Under the pieces are notes generated by a model that was not told the origin of the DNA, searched no databases, and saw nothing but the letters and a program-made list of their open reading frames with translations. The position numbers and the translations under genes are program-made. From JAMXLO01 sp963812475 (lineage in GTDB: Bacteria; Pseudomonadota; Alphaproteobacteria; Acetobacterales; Acetobacteraceae), in the NCBI GenBank assembly GCA_963812475.1, contig CAWEVI010000011.1, positions 1 through 64,000 on the forward strand: DNA of 64,000 nucleotides. The letters are read 5' to 3'. Shown here piece after piece: positions 8,950 through 17,668 of this stretch (position 1 is the stretch's first letter; the number at the start of each line of letters is the position of its first letter).

Positions 8950-10140
8950 ATGAACACACCGCTGGCAGGCATCACTGTGCTCGACTTCGGCCAGATTTTC
9001 CAAGGTCCCTACGCCACGCTGCTGATGGCCAAGGCCGGCGCCAACGTCATCAAGATCGAACCGCTGCATGGCGAGCCGGGACGTCGTCGCGCCGCTCCCG
9101 GCAAGAGCACGACCTTGCCTGTGGCGATGCTGAACGCCAACAAGCGGGCCATCACGCTCAACCTGAAATCCGAACGTGGCCGCGCGCTGCTGCGTCAGAT
9201 GGTGGAGCGGGCCGATGTGCTGCTGGAGAATTTCTCACCGGGCACGATGGATGACCTTGGCGTCGGCTACGACGTATTGAAGACGGTCAATCCACGGCTG
9301 ATCTATGCCACCGGATCCGGCTTCGGCATCACCGGACCTGACCGCGACAATCTGGCCATGGATTTCACCATCCAGGCGCAGTCCGGGATCATGAGCGTCA
9401 CCGGCTTTCCCGATGGTCCGCCAGTGAAGGCGGGTCCCACGCTGGTCGATTTCATGGGCGGCATCCATTTGTACGCTGCCGTCGTCACCGCTCTGTTCCA
9501 GCGGGAACGCACCGGTGCCGGTCAACTGGTCGAGGTCGCGATGCAGGAGACGGTCTATTCCTCGCTCGCCTCCAGCATGGAATACCATGTCAGGACCGGC
9601 GAAATCCCGCCGCGCACCGGCAACCGCCAATCCGCCCTCGCCAGCGCACCGTACAATGCGTTCCCCACGTCGGACGGCTGGGTCGCCGTCCATGTCGTCA
9701 CCGAAGGCCACTGGCAGAACCTGCTGAAGGCGATGGGCCGTGAAGACCTGGCCGACGACCCGCGCTTTGCCACCAATGCCGCGCGCGTGGCGAATCTCGA
9801 GGCGACCGACGCGATCGTCACTGCCTGGACAACGACCAAGGGCAAGATGGACGTGTTTGCGGCGGCGAAGCGCTACCGGATTCCGTGTGCGCCGGTGCGC
9901 ACCGTGCCCGAGGTAATGAACGATCCGCACATGCACGGCCGCGGCATGCTGGAGCGCATCGAGCATCCGGACCTGGGCAATATCGTGGTGCCGACGACGC
10001 CGCTGCGTCTGCATGGCGCCGACAAGGTGCCGACCGTGCCGAGCCCCTCGGTGGGCCAGCACAATGCGGAGGTCTATGGCGGCTGGCTTGGACTGCCGGC
10101 GGATGAGATAGTGGCCTTGAAGCGGCAAGGCGTAATTTGA
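8950..10140 (+). CDS. family III CoA-transferase (CaiB/BaiF)
   Basis: A 396-residue acyl-CoA transferase that moves CoA between organic acids in the cytosol. It opens PLAGITVLDFGQIFQGPYA and contains LLENFSPGTMDDLGVGY. The nucleophilic Asp is expected in NLAMDFTIQAQSGIMSVTG near residue 138, and TGNRQSALAS precedes the C-terminal part. Length and order are typical. A 2-hydroxyacid dehydrogenase starts 20 bases downstream, suggesting a two-gene operon for a hydroxy acid. The actual acid is not evident. The frame extends far upstream of 8950, but that stretch is antisense to the MDR gene. Confidence 0.92.
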   Translation: MNTPLAGITVLDFGQIFQGPYATLLMAKAGANVIKIEPLHGEPGRRRAAPGKSTTLPVAMLNANKRAITLNLKSERGRALLRQMVERADVLLENFSPGTMDDLGVGYDVLKTVNPRLIYATGSGFGITGPDRDNLAMDFTIQAQSGIMSVTGFPDGPPVKAGPTLVDFMGGIHLYAAVVTALFQRERTGAGQLVEVAMQETVYSSLASSMEYHVRTGEIPPRTGNRQSALASAPYNAFPTSDGWVAVHVVTEGHWQNLLKAMGREDLADDPRFATNAARVANLEATDAIVTAWTTTKGKMDVFAAAKRYRIPCAPVRTVPEVMNDPHMHGRGMLERIEHPDLGNIVVPTTPLRLHGADKVPTVPSPSVGQHNAEVYGGWLGLPADEIVALKRQGVI

Positions 10141-10160
10141 CCATTGCGGGGGAGCATGAA

Positions 10161-11150
10161 ATGACCAAAGTGGCAGTGCTGGACGACTGGCAGGGCGTGG
10201 CGCGAACCAGCGCGGATTGGTCGCCGTTGCAGGCGCGAGCCGAGGTCGTGTTCTTCGCCAAGGCATTCGACAACGAGGACGATGCGGCGCGGCAGCTCGC
10301 CGATTTCGACATCATCCTGTCCATGCGCGAGCGCACACCATTGCCGGCATCGCTGATCAACCGCCTTCCGAAGCTCCGCATGCTGGGGATGACCGGCGCA
10401 CGCAACGCCTCGCTCAATTCGGCAGCCTGCACCGCCCGCGGTATTGTGGTGTGCAACACGACCGGTGGCGGCAACAACGAGGCGGCCACCGCCGAACTGG
10501 CGCTTGGACTGCTGATTGCCGCGGCGCGCGCGATCCCAGCCGGCGACGCCAACATCCGCGGGGGAAAATTCCAGGAAGGCGTTCCGGTCGGCCATACGCT
10601 TGCCGGCAAGACGCTCGGCGTGATCGGGCTCGGACGGCTCGGCTCGCACATGGCGCGCTATGGCAAGGCACTCAACATGAACCTACTCGCCTGGAGCCAG
10701 AACATGACGCCGGACAAGGCGCAGGCGGCGGGCGCCGCGATGGTTTCCAAGGAGGACCTGCTGTCCCGCTCCGACGCCGTCAGCATCCATCTCGTGCTGT
10801 CGGATCGCACACGCGGCCTGATTGGCGCCGCGGACATCGCACGCATGAAGCCCGGCGCGATCCTGGTGAATACCTCGCGTGGTCCCATCGTGGACGAGAA
10901 GGCGCTGATCGAGGCTGTGCAGGCGCGCCGCATCGTCGCCGCGCTGGATGTGTTCGACCGCGAGCCGTTGCCGCCGAACCATCCGCTGCGCAAGGCGACG
11001 AATGTGGTAATGACGCCGCATCTCGGTTACGGCGTGCAGGAGACCTGGCAGGGCTTCTATCCGCAAAGCCTGGAAAACGCGCTCGCGTTCCTCGACGGCA
11101 AACCGGTGCGTGTCACCAATTTGGAGGCGCTGGCGAAGGCGCGTGCCTAG
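10161..11150 (+). CDS. D-isomer-specific 2-hydroxyacid dehydrogenase
   Basis: NAD(P)-dependent oxidoreductase of 329 residues that interconverts 2-oxo and D-2-hydroxy acids. The nucleotide-binding loop is GVIGLGRLGSHMARYGKAL near residue 155. The catalytic residues sit in NTSRGPIVDEKAL (Arg), DVFDREPLPPNHPL (Glu) and TPHLGYGVQET (His). ATG 10161 follows GGGGGAG; the in-frame TTG at 10137 overlaps the previous stop and is less likely. Probably cotranscribed with the CoA-transferase, so a hydroxyacyl substrate may be shared. Sequence resembles phosphoglycerate-dehydrogenase-like members without the C-terminal ACT domain. Confidence 0.92.
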   Translation: MTKVAVLDDWQGVARTSADWSPLQARAEVVFFAKAFDNEDDAARQLADFDIILSMRERTPLPASLINRLPKLRMLGMTGARNASLNSAACTARGIVVCNTTGGGNNEAATAELALGLLIAAARAIPAGDANIRGGKFQEGVPVGHTLAGKTLGVIGLGRLGSHMARYGKALNMNLLAWSQNMTPDKAQAAGAAMVSKEDLLSRSDAVSIHLVLSDRTRGLIGAADIARMKPGAILVNTSRGPIVDEKALIEAVQARRIVAALDVFDREPLPPNHPLRKATNVVMTPHLGYGVQETWQGFYPQSLENALAFLDGKPVRVTNLEALAKARA

Positions 11151-11179
11151 CGACCAGCCGCACCGCGTTCCGCGATCGC

Positions 11180-11878
11180 CTACCGCGCGGCGAACTGCGT
11201 CTTGCCGAACATGATCTCGCGTTCGGCGTCGGTCATCTGGCCCTGGCGCTGGCTTTCGGCCAGCACCGCGACGCCGCGCTGTACCGCCGGACGCGCGGCC
11301 ATTGCGTCGTGCCAGCGTTTCACGTTGGGATAGTCGTCAAGTTTGATGTTCCGCCGCTCCGGATTGCGGATCCAGGGGAAGTTAATGATGTCGGCCATGC
11401 TGTACTCGTCGCCGGCGAGCCACGTCGCCTCGCCCAGGCGCTTGTCCAGGACGCGATGCAGCCGCTTCACTTCGTTGGTATAACGCTCGATCGCGTAGGG
11501 GATTTTTTCCACCGCATAGTTCGCAAAATGGTTGTACTGGCCGAACATCGGACCCGTCCCGCCCATCTGGAACATCATCCATTGCAGGCACGTGTAGCGT
11601 CCGACCGGGTCCTTCGGGATCAGCCTGCCGCCGGATTTCTCCGACAGATAGATCATGATCGCCGCTGACTCGAACAGCTTCAGTGGCTTGCCGCCAGGGC
11701 CATCGGGATCGACGATGGCCGGGATGCGGTGGTTCGGCGTGATGGCCAGGAATTCGGGCTTGAACTGGTCGCCCTTGCCAATCGCGATCGGAACCACCGT
11801 GTAGGGCATGCCGAGTTCTTCCAGCGCGATATGCACCTTGTGGCCGTTCGGTGTCGGCCAGGTCCAGACTTCGATCAT
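11180..11878 (-). CDS. glutathione S-transferase, Nu-class (YfcG/YghU-like)
   Basis: A 232-residue glutathione S-transferase. The thioredoxin-like N-terminal domain begins IEVWTWPTPNGHKVHIALEE. The TPNGHK segment is characteristic of Nu-class enzymes, which use Thr/Asn near the glutathione thiol and act as disulfide-bond oxidoreductases. The cis-proline region is NHRIPAIVDPDG, followed by LFESAAIMIYLSEK. The helical C-terminal domain follows. It is on the opposite strand and convergent with the 2-hydroxyacid dehydrogenase. It lies 35 bases downstream of the class V aminotransferase and may share its transcript. Confidence 0.9.
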   Translation of the reverse strand: MIEVWTWPTPNGHKVHIALEELGMPYTVVPIAIGKGDQFKPEFLAITPNHRIPAIVDPDGPGGKPLKLFESAAIMIYLSEKSGGRLIPKDPVGRYTCLQWMMFQMGGTGPMFGQYNHFANYAVEKIPYAIERYTNEVKRLHRVLDKRLGEATWLAGDEYSMADIINFPWIRNPERRNIKLDDYPNVKRWHDAMAARPAVQRGVAVLAESQRQGQMTDAEREIMFGKTQFAAR

Positions 11879-11913
11879 GGTTCCTCCCTCGCTTTGCCAA
11901 CCAGTGTGGGCGA

Positions 11914-13086
11914 TCAGGCATTTCCCGCCAGAAAGTTGAGCGCCCCCTGAACCCCCCCTGGCTTGTGCGGCACCCCCGCCGAGCGCAGCCCCATCTCCAC
12001 ACCGCCCAACGTGCCGATCAATTGCAGGTCGCCGAAGTCACCGAGATGGCCGATGCGGAACACCTGATCCTTCAAAATACCGAGCCCGTTGCCGAGGCTC
12101 ATGTTGTATTTGTCGAGGATGATGGCGCGCAGCGCATCGGCGCTGTGGCCCGCGGGGACGCGCACGGCGGTCAACGACGATGAGTAGTGTCGCGGATCGG
12201 CGCACTGCACCTCCAGGCCCCATGAACGCACCGCGCGGCGCGTTGCTTCGGCGTGACGGTCGTGGCGCGCGAAGACATTCGGCAGGCCTTCCTCGAGCAG
12301 CATCTTCACCGCTTCGTTCAGCCCGAACAGCAGATTGGTGCCGGGCGTATAGGGGAAATAGCCGGTTTTGTTGGCCTCCAGCATCGGCCCCCAGTCCCAG
12401 TAGCTGCGCGGCAGACGCGCGCTCTTCGCGGCAGTCAGTGCGCGCTCGCTGATCGCGTTGAACGACAGGCCGGGCGGCAGCATCAGGCCCTTCTGCGAGC
12501 CGGCAATGGTGACATCCACGCCCCATTCGTCGTGGCGATAGTCGAGCGAGGCGAGTGACGAGATCGTATCGACCATCAGCAGCGCCGGATGCCCCGCCGC
12601 GTCCATCACGCGCCGCACCTCGTCGATGCGGCTGGTGCAGCCGGTGGAGGTTTCGTTGTGCACGACGCAGACCGCCTTGATCCTGTGCGCCCGGTCGTCG
12701 GCGAGCGCGGCGCCGATCGCATCGACATCGGCGCCGCGACGCCAGTCGGTGTCGATGAACGCCGGCGCCAGACCGAGCCGCAGCGCCATGTCGTTCCACA
12801 GTGTGGCGAACCAGCCGGTGCGGCACATCAGCACCGTGTCGCCGGGCGACAGCGTGTTGGTCAGGGCGGCTTCCCAGGCGCCGGTGCCGGAGGCCGGATA
12901 GATCACCACCGGGCCGCTGGTCTGGAAGATCGCGCGCAGGTTGGTGAGGATTTCCAGGCCGAGGTGTCCGAACGCCGGGCCGCGATGATCGATGGTGGGG
13001 CTGTCGATGGCACGCAGCACGCGGTCCGGTACGTTCGTCGGCCCGGGAATCTGGAGGAAGTGCCGGCCGGCATGGTGTTGCGTCAT
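11914..13086 (-). CDS. class V aminotransferase (serine/alanine-glyoxylate aminotransferase type)
   Basis: A PLP-dependent transaminase of 390 residues. The opening FLQIPGPTNVPDRVLRAID and the early THDHRGP-like segment (PTIDHRGPAFG) are typical of serine-glyoxylate and alanine-glyoxylate aminotransferases. VCVVHNETSTGCTSRIDEV and LLMVDTISSLASLD supply cofactor contacts. The PLP lysine lies in TIAGSQKGLMLPPGLSF near residue 200. Such enzymes feed serine or glycine into the glyoxylate and C1 pathways. The neighbouring CoA-transferase and hydroxyacid dehydrogenase, which can handle hydroxypyruvate or glycerate-like acids, fit that role, but the substrate is inferred. Confidence 0.88.
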   Translation of the reverse strand: MTQHHAGRHFLQIPGPTNVPDRVLRAIDSPTIDHRGPAFGHLGLEILTNLRAIFQTSGPVVIYPASGTGAWEAALTNTLSPGDTVLMCRTGWFATLWNDMALRLGLAPAFIDTDWRRGADVDAIGAALADDRAHRIKAVCVVHNETSTGCTSRIDEVRRVMDAAGHPALLMVDTISSLASLDYRHDEWGVDVTIAGSQKGLMLPPGLSFNAISERALTAAKSARLPRSYWDWGPMLEANKTGYFPYTPGTNLLFGLNEAVKMLLEEGLPNVFARHDRHAEATRRAVRSWGLEVQCADPRHYSSSLTAVRVPAGHSADALRAIILDKYNMSLGNGLGILKDQVFRIGHLGDFGDLQLIGTLGGVEMGLRSAGVPHKPGGVQGALNFLAGNA

Positions 13087-13199
13087 GGAGCCTCCTACCG
13101 CAGGGCGGCAGATTGGCGCTTATCCACGGCCTTGCCAATCAACGAGTGGCGGCCCAGTCGTCCTGCAATATCCAGCCAAGCATCGGCATCAGAGCCACA

Positions 13200-13573
13200 T
13201 TACTCCGGAAACCAATCACCCAGCACTTGCGCCTCGTCGAATACGACGAGATCCGGGTCAAGGACCGGCTGTTCTCCGTGCGACTCCAATGCTGCGAGCG
13301 CAAGCCGTCGAGCCACCGGCAAAAGGCGGCGACGATGTCGCGCACCGATCGCCGCAAGCTTGGGCTGTCACGCAGCAGTTCCTCAGCCTCGCAAGTACGT
13401 TGCTTAGGTGGCTCGACAAGGCTGCGCGTTCGGAGCGACCGACGGTCTCGATCTCGTCCGCGATATTGGGCCAGTCCAGGTCAGCGTCGTTCACGCACTC
13501 GCCGGCGGCCAGGCGCCGCAGCAACGCCCTGTCGTTCACTCCAGCGGCAAACGTCGGTTTCGTACTCGCTCAT
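13200..13573 (-). pseudogene. DUF29-family gene with frameshifts
   Basis: Remnants of one short protein lie in three frames. The start MSEYETDVCRWSERQ (13573, after a GAGGA site) is followed in another frame by ALLRRLAAGECVNDADLDW and PNIADEIETVGRSERAALSS. Then come EELLRDSPSLRRSVRDIVAA and, in a third frame, FDEAQVLGDWFPE with a stop at 13200. This order matches DUF29 proteins, small helical proteins of unknown function common in alphaproteobacteria and cyanobacteria. The total length is 3n+2, consistent with two extra bases. The gene is either decayed or mis-sequenced. Confidence 0.65.
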
Positions 13574-13668
13574 GGCTCGTTCCTCACCCGGCGTCGTGCG
13601 CCGACCCGCCGGCCAAGTGTCCAACGGCATACCTCTCCCGCTCAGCAGAAGAGGTGATACGAGCCACG

Positions 13669-15546
13669 CTACACCACCAGCGCCGACCGCTCGCTCGCCG
13701 CGCGCGCCCACGCCGCCTCCATATCCTCGTCGAACAACTCGGTAAGCTTCTTCATCATCGTGCCACCAAGCTCCTCGGCATCCACGATGGTCACCGCGCG
13801 CTGATAGTACCGCGTCACATCGTGGCCAATACCGATGGCGATCAGCTCCACCTGATCGCGCGCCTGGATATCGCGGATCACTTCGCGCAGGTGCTTCTCC
13901 AGGTAATTCCCCGGGTTCACCGACAGCGTCGAATCATCCACCGGCGCGCCGTCGCTGATCACCATCAGAATGCGGCGATGCTCGGGACGCACCAGCAGCC
14001 GGCGATACGCCCATAGCAGCGCCTCGCCGTCGATGTTCTCCTTCAGCAAGCCCTCACGCAGCATCAGGCCCAGGTTCTTGCGCGCCCGGCGCCACGGCGT
14101 ATCAGCCGCCTTGTAAACGATGTGGCGCAGATCGTTCAGCCGGCCGGGATTGCGCGGCTTGCCCTCCTGCACCCATTTTTCCCGGCTTTGTCCGCCCTTC
14201 CAGGCACGCGTCGTAAACCCGAGAACCTCGACCTTCACCGCGCACCGCTCCAGCGTGCGCGCCAGGATGTCGCCGCACATCGCCGCAACGGTGATCGGCC
14301 GGCCCCGCATCGACCCCGAGTTGTCGATCAGCATCGTCACCACGGTGTCGCGGAACTCCATGTCGAGCTCGCGCTTGTACGACAGCGCCTGCATCGGGTT
14401 CACCACCACGCGCGACAGCCGCCCCGCATCCAGCAGCCCTTCGTCCAGGTCGAACTCCCAGGCACGCGTCTGCTGCGCCAGCAATCGCCGCTGCAACCGG
14501 TTGGCAAGCTTCGAGATCACGCCCTGCATGTGCTGCAACTGCTGATCCAACTGCTGGCGCAGCCGCGACAGTTCATCCGGATCGCACAGTTCCTCCGCCT
14601 CGATCTCCTCGTCGTATAGACGGGTGTATGCACGATAGACCGCTTCGTTGTCCGGGTTCGGCCGGTCCCGCCGAGGCTGCGGTCCGCCCGGCCTGTCGTC
14701 GCCCTCTGCAATCGCGGCGTCCTCGTCGGATTCGGTGCCCTCGTCGTCCGCGGCTTCGCCTTCCATCTCCTCGGGATTGGCACCGAGCATGCTGTCCTGC
14801 TCGGACTCGCTCTGGCCGGAGCCATCCTGTTGATCGTCCTGCTGGCCCGACTGTTCGCCGCCGTCCTCGCCTTCCTCGGTCTGGTCCTCCGGGTCGGCGT
14901 CGCTCTCGGCTTCGGCCAGATCCAGCGCGGCCAGCAGTTTCCGTGCGGCGCGCGCATAGGCCAACTGGTTGTCCTGCGAGCGGTTCATCTCGACCAGCGC
15001 TGCATCGGCCGTCTCGCCCAGCGTGTCCCGCCACATGTCCAGGATGCGCCGTGCCGCCGGCGGCGACACCTCGCCGGACATCTGCTCGCGCGCCAGCAAC
15101 GCCAGCGCGGCCGAGACCGGCAGCTGGTCCTTGCGCGTCATGCGGTCGTAGCCTTCAGCCTCGCATTCTTCGCACAGCTTCGAATGCAGATTCGCCGCCA
15201 CGCCCGCCATGTGCCGCGAGCCCACCACTTCGACGCGCGCCTGTTCCAGCGCGTCGTAAGCGTCCTTCGCCTCGCGACGTGCGGGCATGCGCGCCGAGTG
15301 CACCGCATCGTCGTGGTGTCGCAGCCGGAGCGCAATCGCGTCCGATGAACCGCGCAGCCGCGCCATCTCGGCCGGCGGCAGCGCACGCGTCGGCAACGGC
15401 AGGCGGGCGCGCTTGCCGGACAGGCCCGATGGCCCCGGCTGGAACGCAACCTGCACGTCAGGGATTTCCGCGATCGCGCGCAATGCGCCGGCCGTGGCGC
15501 GCTTGAATTCCTCGGCCCGCGTGTTGTCCTTGTTGGTGCCGCTCAT
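13669..15546 (-). CDS. cobT: aerobic cobaltochelatase subunit CobT
   Basis: Part of the CobNST chelatase that inserts cobalt into hydrogenobyrinic acid a,c-diamide during aerobic cobalamin synthesis. The 625 residues have a conserved N-terminal domain and a long acidic linker rich in Glu, Asp and Gln (about residues 215-300). The C-terminal von Willebrand A domain carries the metal-adhesion motif DNSGSMRG near residue 410. With CobS it forms an AAA+ chaperone ring acting on CobN. It follows cobS by 51 bases on the same strand. cobN is not in this window. A cobalamin riboswitch was looked for and not seen. Confidence 0.96.
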   Translation of the reverse strand: MSGTNKDNTRAEEFKRATAGALRAIAEIPDVQVAFQPGPSGLSGKRARLPLPTRALPPAEMARLRGSSDAIALRLRHHDDAVHSARMPARREAKDAYDALEQARVEVVGSRHMAGVAANLHSKLCEECEAEGYDRMTRKDQLPVSAALALLAREQMSGEVSPPAARRILDMWRDTLGETADAALVEMNRSQDNQLAYARAARKLLAALDLAEAESDADPEDQTEEGEDGGEQSGQQDDQQDGSGQSESEQDSMLGANPEEMEGEAADDEGTESDEDAAIAEGDDRPGGPQPRRDRPNPDNEAVYRAYTRLYDEEIEAEELCDPDELSRLRQQLDQQLQHMQGVISKLANRLQRRLLAQQTRAWEFDLDEGLLDAGRLSRVVVNPMQALSYKRELDMEFRDTVVTMLIDNSGSMRGRPITVAAMCGDILARTLERCAVKVEVLGFTTRAWKGGQSREKWVQEGKPRNPGRLNDLRHIVYKAADTPWRRARKNLGLMLREGLLKENIDGEALLWAYRRLLVRPEHRRILMVISDGAPVDDSTLSVNPGNYLEKHLREVIRDIQARDQVELIAIGIGHDVTRYYQRAVTIVDAEELGGTMMKKLTELFDEDMEAAWARAASERSALVV

Positions 15547-15597
15547 TGTGTCATGTCCGGAATCCCTTCCCCTTGGGGGAGGGGCAGGGGGCGGGGC

Positions 15598-16611
15598 TCA
15601 ATTGAACTTCCGCGTCGTGAACCCGCCGGTCGGGATCTCCTCGTTGAAGCAGCGCTGGTAGTATTCGCCGACCGTCGCGCGCTCCGCCTCGTCGCACTTG
15701 TTGAGGAACGTCACCCGGAATGCGAAGCCGACATCGCCAAAGATGCGCGTGTTCTCTGCCCAGGTGATCACCGTCCGCGGCGACATCACCGTAGAGATGT
15801 CGCCATTGATGAAGCCCGCGCGCGTCAGGTCCGCCAGTGCCACCATCGCCTCGATCCGCTTCTTGACCGCAGCGTCCTTCGGGTTGGCGTCGAGCTTCGC
15901 CAGCACGATCGAGGTCTCCATCGCATGCGGCAGATAATTCAGCGTGGCGACGATGTTCCAGCGGTCCATCTGCCCCTGATTGATCTGCTGCGTGCCGTGA
16001 TATAGCCCCGTGGTGTCGCCCAGCCCCACCGTGTTGGCAGTAGAAAAAAGTCGGAACGACGGATGCGGCCGGATCACCCGGTTCTGGTCGAGCAGGGTCA
16101 GCTTGCCCTCGACCTCCAGCACGCGCTGGATAACGAACATCACGTCCGGCCGGCCGGCATCGTATTCGTCGAACACCAGGGCGCAGGCGTGCTGCAGGCA
16201 CCACGGCAGGATGCCCTCGCGGAATTCGGTGACCTGCTTGCCATCCTTGAGCACGATCGCGTCCTTGCCGATCAGGTCGATGCGGCTGATATGGCTGTCG
16301 AGATTCACCCGGATGCATGGCCAGTTCAGGCGTGCCGCCACCTGCTCGATATGCGTGGACTTGCCGGTCCCGTGGTAGCCCTGAATCATCGTGCGTCGGT
16401 TGAACGAAAAACCCGCCAGGATCGCAAGCGTCGTTTCGCGATCGAACTTGTAGGCCGTATCAACGTCGGGGACGTGCTCGGTGCGAACCGAAAAGGCCGG
16501 AACGACCATGTCGGTTTCGATCTCGAACGCCTCGCGCGCGGCAACCGTGGTATCCGGTATGTCGATCGCGGAGGTGGGACGGATTTCGGCCAGAGCGGCA
16601 ACCTTGTTCAT
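15598..16611 (-). CDS. cobS: aerobic cobaltochelatase subunit CobS
   Basis: AAA+ ATPase of the MoxR type that works with CobT to drive cobalt insertion by CobN. The 337-residue protein has Walker A GYHGTGKSTHIEQVAARL near residue 85. Walker B is CALVFDEYDAGRPD, and sensor region RLFSTANTVGLGDTTGLYHG follows. The start ATG at 16609-16611 gives MNKVAALAEIRPT, the usual beginning; a longer frame to 16671 lacks support. cobS, cobT and the DnaJ-domain gene run in the same direction, an arrangement also familiar from other alphaproteobacteria. Confidence 0.96.
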   Translation of the reverse strand: MNKVAALAEIRPTSAIDIPDTTVAAREAFEIETDMVVPAFSVRTEHVPDVDTAYKFDRETTLAILAGFSFNRRTMIQGYHGTGKSTHIEQVAARLNWPCIRVNLDSHISRIDLIGKDAIVLKDGKQVTEFREGILPWCLQHACALVFDEYDAGRPDVMFVIQRVLEVEGKLTLLDQNRVIRPHPSFRLFSTANTVGLGDTTGLYHGTQQINQGQMDRWNIVATLNYLPHAMETSIVLAKLDANPKDAAVKKRIEAMVALADLTRAGFINGDISTVMSPRTVITWAENTRIFGDVGFAFRVTFLNKCDEAERATVGEYYQRCFNEEIPTGGFTTRKFN

Positions 16612-16701
16612 CGGGCTAGCAGTTCCTGTGTAAGTCTTCGAAAAGTCTAACCCCCGTGCAAGCGCGCGCAAGAGCGAGGGGAAGAACGGGGCGGGTCTGG
16701 T

Positions 16702-17295
16702 TCATCCGGCAGCCGCCACGCTGGGTGCGGCGACCAGGCGCGAGCGGACTGCGGCGTAGGCGAGATTGATTGTCTTCAGGCGTTCCTCGGCGGCCCGGTC
16801 GCCGCCATTTGCATCCGGATGATGGCGCTTGGCCAACTCCTTGTAGCGTGTCTTGACCGCATCGAGCGTGGTCGGCCAGGCCAGTCCGAGTGTCGCCAGC
16901 GGCTCGCGCAGTTCAGGGGGAGTCTGCTCCGGAGCTCGGGAGGTCCCCCGCTTCACCCGGCCGGCATCCAGCAGATGGAGCGGGTCGCGGACCAGCGCCT
17001 CGTCCCACGCCGATGTGCTTCCAAGCCGACCGAGCGGCCAGGACGGCCGTTGCCAGGCGGTATCGGCCCGCAGCTGCGCCTCGATCTCGCCCGGCGACAT
17101 GCCCTTGTAATAGTCCCAGGTCGAGTTGTAGGCGCGCACGTGCTCCAGGCAGAACCACCAGTAATCCCCGAGGTTCCGACGCGACTTGGGCGCGCGGTAT
17201 TCACCGAGCGCCTCGCAGCCCGGCATCTCGCAGGTCCGGCCCGGCGCTGCCGGGTCGGGTGCATAGGCCCTGGATCTGGGGGCACGTCGGCTCAT
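16702..17295 (-). CDS. J-domain (DnaJ-like) protein
   Basis: A 197-residue protein with a C-terminal J-domain: RYKELAKRHHPDANGGDRAAEERLKTINLAY contains the HPD triad needed to stimulate Hsp70 (longest quoted unit: KRHHPDANGGD). The N-terminal half has a Cys-containing segment (CEMPGCEALGEYRAPKSRR) and YYWFCLEH-like residues (DYWWFCLEHVRAYN), which suggests a small metal site. Start at 17293-17295; the longer frame to 17502 is antisense to bolA. It diverges from bolA, and this cobS/DnaJ/bolA neighbourhood is recurrent in alphaproteobacteria. Its Hsp70 client is unknown. Confidence 0.88.
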   Translation of the reverse strand: MSRRAPRSRAYAPDPAAPGRTCEMPGCEALGEYRAPKSRRNLGDYWWFCLEHVRAYNSTWDYYKGMSPGEIEAQLRADTAWQRPSWPLGRLGSTSAWDEALVRDPLHLLDAGRVKRGTSRAPEQTPPELREPLATLGLAWPTTLDAVKTRYKELAKRHHPDANGGDRAAEERLKTINLAYAAVRSRLVAAPSVAAAG

Positions 17296-17364
17296 GGTGC
17301 CGTTATGGGCAGCTTGACGGGCGCTTGGCAACTGGCTCTTGGCGGTAATGGGGAACAGGCCGAT

Positions 17365-17664
17365 ATGTCGGCAATGCAGTCCCGCGCCGCAAGGCTTGAA
17401 CAGGTCCTGAGCCGCGCTTTCTCGCCGGTGCTGGTGCGTGTGGTGGACGACAGCGCACGCCACGCCGGCCACGCCGGCGCGCAGCCCGGTGGCGAGACGC
17501 ACTACACCGTGCTGCTGGTGTCCGAGGCGTTCCGCGGACAGAACCGCCTCGCCCGGTCACGCGCCGTGCATGCGGTGCTGGAAGCCGAGTTCGCCGGCGG
17601 CATGCACGCGCTGTCGTTAATCCTGCGCACGCCGGAGGAGGAGCAGTCCGCCTCGCGTCGGTAA
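17365..17664 (+). CDS. bolA: BolA-family protein
   Basis: A 99-residue BolA-like protein with the class II KH-like fold. The core runs from LEQVLSRAFSPVLVRVVDDS through the Gly-rich variable loop HAGHAGAQPGGETHY to VSEAFRGQNRLARSRAVH and LKEEL-like end EAEFAGGMHALSLILRTPEE. Conserved His residues, including the GGMHAL His, are the usual ligands for a shared iron-sulfur cluster with monothiol glutaredoxin. ATG 17365 has a GGGGAAC site; an upstream in-frame ATG is also possible. It is divergent from the DnaJ-domain gene and converges on the cyclase gene, with only four bases between stops. Confidence 0.9.
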   Translation: MSAMQSRAARLEQVLSRAFSPVLVRVVDDSARHAGHAGAQPGGETHYTVLLVSEAFRGQNRLARSRAVHAVLEAEFAGGMHALSLILRTPEEEQSASRR

Positions 17665-17668
17665 CAGG

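Noticed and set aside
16612..16701. Cobalamin riboswitch upstream of cobS
   Set aside because: The gap is only 90 bases and lacks the B12-box; too short for this riboswitch class.
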